NCBI GenBank assembly: GCA_949287345.1
Contig: CASEGD010000014.1
Coordinates: 1-26,182 of the forward strand
Source: an uncultured Phascolarctobacterium sp.
Lineage (GTDB): Bacteria > Bacillota > Negativicutes > Acidaminococcales > Acidaminococcaceae
Direction: 5' to 3'
Length of the DNA stretch: 26,182 nt
Made by a program: the position numbers and the translations under genes. Shown here in pieces: positions 23,967 through 26,182 of this stretch (within the stretch, counting starts at the first letter, position 1; each line of letters starts with the position of its first letter). The notes under the pieces were generated by a model that saw only the letters and a program-made list of their open reading frames with translations, was not told the DNA's origin and ran no database searches.

Positions 23967-24909
23967 TTGGTAAGAAAAACTTCGGAAATGGTGGAAGCCG
24001 GTATTTTAGCGGCGGTTGCCGTTTTGTTTGCCTTTCTTGGCGCATATCTGCCCGTGCTGGGCGCGCTGTTTAATTTGCTGTGGCCGGTGCCGGTGGCAGT
24101 GTGCGGCATGCGCAACGGCCTGCGCTGGAGCGTGATGACTTTAATCGTCGCCTGCGCGGTAATCGGTTCGCTGCTGGGGCCTTTGCAGTCGCTTTCCATT
24201 ATGGCAATGTTCGGACTGATGGGGTTGGTGCTTGGCGAGTGCCTGCACCGCGGTTACAGGCCGGTTAAAACGCTGCTGTTTTCATCGGTGGCAACACTTA
24301 TTTCCATTATATTAAGCATCGGTCTTGGCATGCTGGTGCTGGGCACCGACCCGGTGAACCTGATGTTTGAAGGCATGGAGCAGGCGATGCAGGAAAGCAC
24401 CGTTTATTACCGTGAAGCCGGTATGAGCGAGGAGCAGATTGCCGCTGCCGTTAAAGAATTTACTTGCAACTATTCGTTTAATCCTGCCGGGTTCGCTGGT
24501 GGTATGTTCGCCGATACTGGCGTTTGCCAACTACATGGCGGCGCGCAAAATTCTTGGCAAAATGGGCGTGGCATTTGAGCCGCTGCCGCCGTTTACGCAC
24601 TGGCGCGTGCCGGAATATTTTATCTGGCCTTACGGCATATCCGTCATGGTGGTTTCGTTCTGGCGAGATGCGCCGCAGCTTGTTTATGATTTGGCAATGA
24701 ACCTGCAAATGGTTGTCAGCGTCGTCTTTTTCTTTCAGGGGCTGGCAGTTGTTTACTGGTGGATTAATAAAAACCAAAAGCCGCAGTGGTGGGGCACAAT
24801 AGCAGTTATTCTGGCATTTGCGGTGCAGGTGTTTTCCGTAATGATAGTACTTTTGGGTGCGTTTGAATCCGTTTTTGACTACCGTAAATTAAAGGAACGC
24901 AGCCTGTAA
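23967..24909 (+). pseudogene. yybS: YybS-family membrane protein (DUF2232), frameshifted
   Basis: A polytopic membrane protein (about 314 aa when joined, about 7-8 helices) found upstream of gdpP in many Firmicutes; its function is not established. The start is TTG at 23967, six bases after AAGGAGG. The first frame runs through M-V-E-A-G-I-L-A-A-V-A-V-L-F-A-F and on to A-A-V-K-E-F near 24460. Then the family sequence continues in the next frame (L-L-A-T-I-R-L-I-L-P-G-S-L-V-V) to TAA at 24909. Loss of two T from a T5 run, or one extra base, around 24459-24464 explains it. Both halves are otherwise well preserved, so a sequence error or a very recent mutation is likely. Confidence 0.75.
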
Positions 24910-24923
24910 AGGGAGCGGTAAAA

Positions 24924-26182
24924 ATGTTTAATAAAATCTGGAACTTTTGGAACGACACGGCTGGTGGTGGCTGCCTGTGGGTTTAGCTGCGATGGGCGGT
25001 TTATACTGGTACAGCCGCCGCAGCTTTTATAATAAGGAAATCCAGTTTAACGGCTACCTTGACAATATTGTGCGCAACATTGAGCGCACCAGCCATTACG
25101 CCGTGCAGAACCTTGACGTGGCGATGGCGGTGTTCGGGCAGGACGGCAAATTGCAGTGGAAAAACGAGCTGTTTGCCGAATATGCCGGTTACGCAGGTGT
25201 AAAAAACGTGGACGGCAAACGCCCGGAAGAAATTTTTGACCTGCCGGAAAATGCCTTTGATACTTTAAGCATTAAGGACGGCGAGCGCCTGCTTTTGATT
25301 GACGGGCGTTATTACAAGCTGCGCCACTGCCGCGTGTCTGCGGGCGGCAACAGCAAAAAGGACGGCGGCAAAGGCTTCAGCCTGATTTTTTACTTAACCG
25401 ATGTGACGGATTTTGAACTGCTGCGCCAGAAATACGCTAACGAAAAGCTGTGCCTTGCCTATGTGCGTTTTGATAACTACGAGGACGTTACCAAGGGCAT
25501 GGTCGAAAGCGCGCGTGCCAATATCTCCGGCGAGGTTAACGAGGTTTTGAGCAAATGGGCCGAAGAAGAAAGCGGCTTTATCCTTGCCAATAATAAGGAA
25601 AGCTTTCTTATCGGCATCAATCAGGCTTCCTTGCAGGACTTAATGGAAAAGAAATTCCCTGTACTGGATAAGATACACGAAATTCAGGTCGGCAACAAAA
25701 TTACGCCAACTATCAGCGTGGGCATTTCCTGCGACGGGCGCAGCCTTGAAGAAGTAAGCCTTAACGCGGCCAAAGCGCTTGATCTGGCATTGGGGCGCGG
25801 CGGCGACCAGGTAGTTGTCACTATCGGCGGCAACATGCAGTTTTTTGGCGGCGTTACAACCGTTACTGCCAAAAGTACGCGCGTGCGTGCCCGCATTGTG
25901 GCGCATACCGTGCATGAGATGATGGCTAACGCCGAAAAAATCTTTATCATGGGGCACACCATGGAAGATTTTGACGCTGTCGGCAGTGCGATTGGCATGG
26001 CCAAGATGGCGCGCAGCCTGAACAAGGAAACCTACATCGTCGTCAGCGGGCGGAACGAATCGGTAACTAAAATTGCCGAAGCTCTGCGCAGCAACGATAT
26101 GAAGCTGATGGACGAGGACGATGTTTACGCCGATATCATGGTTGAAGAAGAAGAAGCGCTGAAGCATATTACGCCCAAGTCG
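24924..26182 (+). pseudogene. gdpP: GdpP-type cyclic-di-AMP phosphodiesterase, 5' part, frameshifted and cut by window end
   Basis: GdpP degrades the second messenger c-di-AMP. The ATG at 24924 follows GGGAGCGG and opens M-F-N-K-I-W-N-F-W-N-D-T. That frame stops at 24984-24986. From about 24959 the next frame reads G-W-W-W-L-P-V-G-L-A-A-M-G-G, a membrane helix, and stays open to the end. One missing G at 24959-24960 restores it. Then come a PAS-like region, a degenerate GGDEF region (about 25440-25800) and the start of the DHH domain: G-H-T-M-E-D-F-D-A-V-G (about 25951-25983). Only one of the usual two N-terminal helices is visible, so some bases may be missing there. The order yybS-gdpP, 14 bases apart, is classical. 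Confidence 0.85.

Overview
The window looks like a chromosomal segment of a diderm Firmicute of the Negativicutes, probably near Phascolarctobacterium/Acidaminococcus. Three kinds of evidence point there: Firmicute-type genes (yybS-gdpP order, LytR-CpsA-Psr protein, MocR regulator, N-terminal-rubredoxin rubrerythrin); outer-membrane genes (a classical autotransporter and an AsmA/TamB-like protein); and the base and codon use of the core genes, which sit near 50% G+C. The genus is inference.

Layout. 1-1573: the end of a NUDIX hydrolase, then an LCP protein. 1833-8632: a 2-aminoethylphosphonate (AEP) uptake and degradation locus. phnX stands alone, then comes ychF, then an ABC transporter (ATPase, fused double permease, lipoprotein) and phnW. 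The transporter imports AEP, PhnW transaminates it to phosphonoacetaldehyde, and PhnX releases phosphate and acetaldehyde. 8748-11997: a compound hairpin, a small HTH protein and an autotransporter with an AT-rich passenger. 12132-14407: a MocR regulator divergent from a pyridoxine kinase. 14529-15842: an AsmA-like envelope protein. 15916-18014: an AT-rich two-gene cassette of unknown function, the best candidate here for an undescribed system. 18072-19169 (minus): thiW, a small membrane protein and a zinc-type ArsR repressor. 19335-21558: a damaged family III CoA-transferase and an exported M48 peptidase. 21633-22178 (minus): rubrerythrin behind a near-consensus promoter and a candidate operator. 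22434-22847: a small unknown gene and tRNA-Arg(CCU). 22920-23867 (minus): GluQ-RS. 23967 to the end: yybS and gdpP.

Six genes are broken by frameshifts or small deletions: the LCP gene, the AEP permease, phnW, the CoA-transferase, yybS and gdpP. That is a high density for a stretch of mostly core genes. It points either to sequence or assembly errors or to real decay, and raw reads would settle which. Where a gene is split I give the full reconstructed span.
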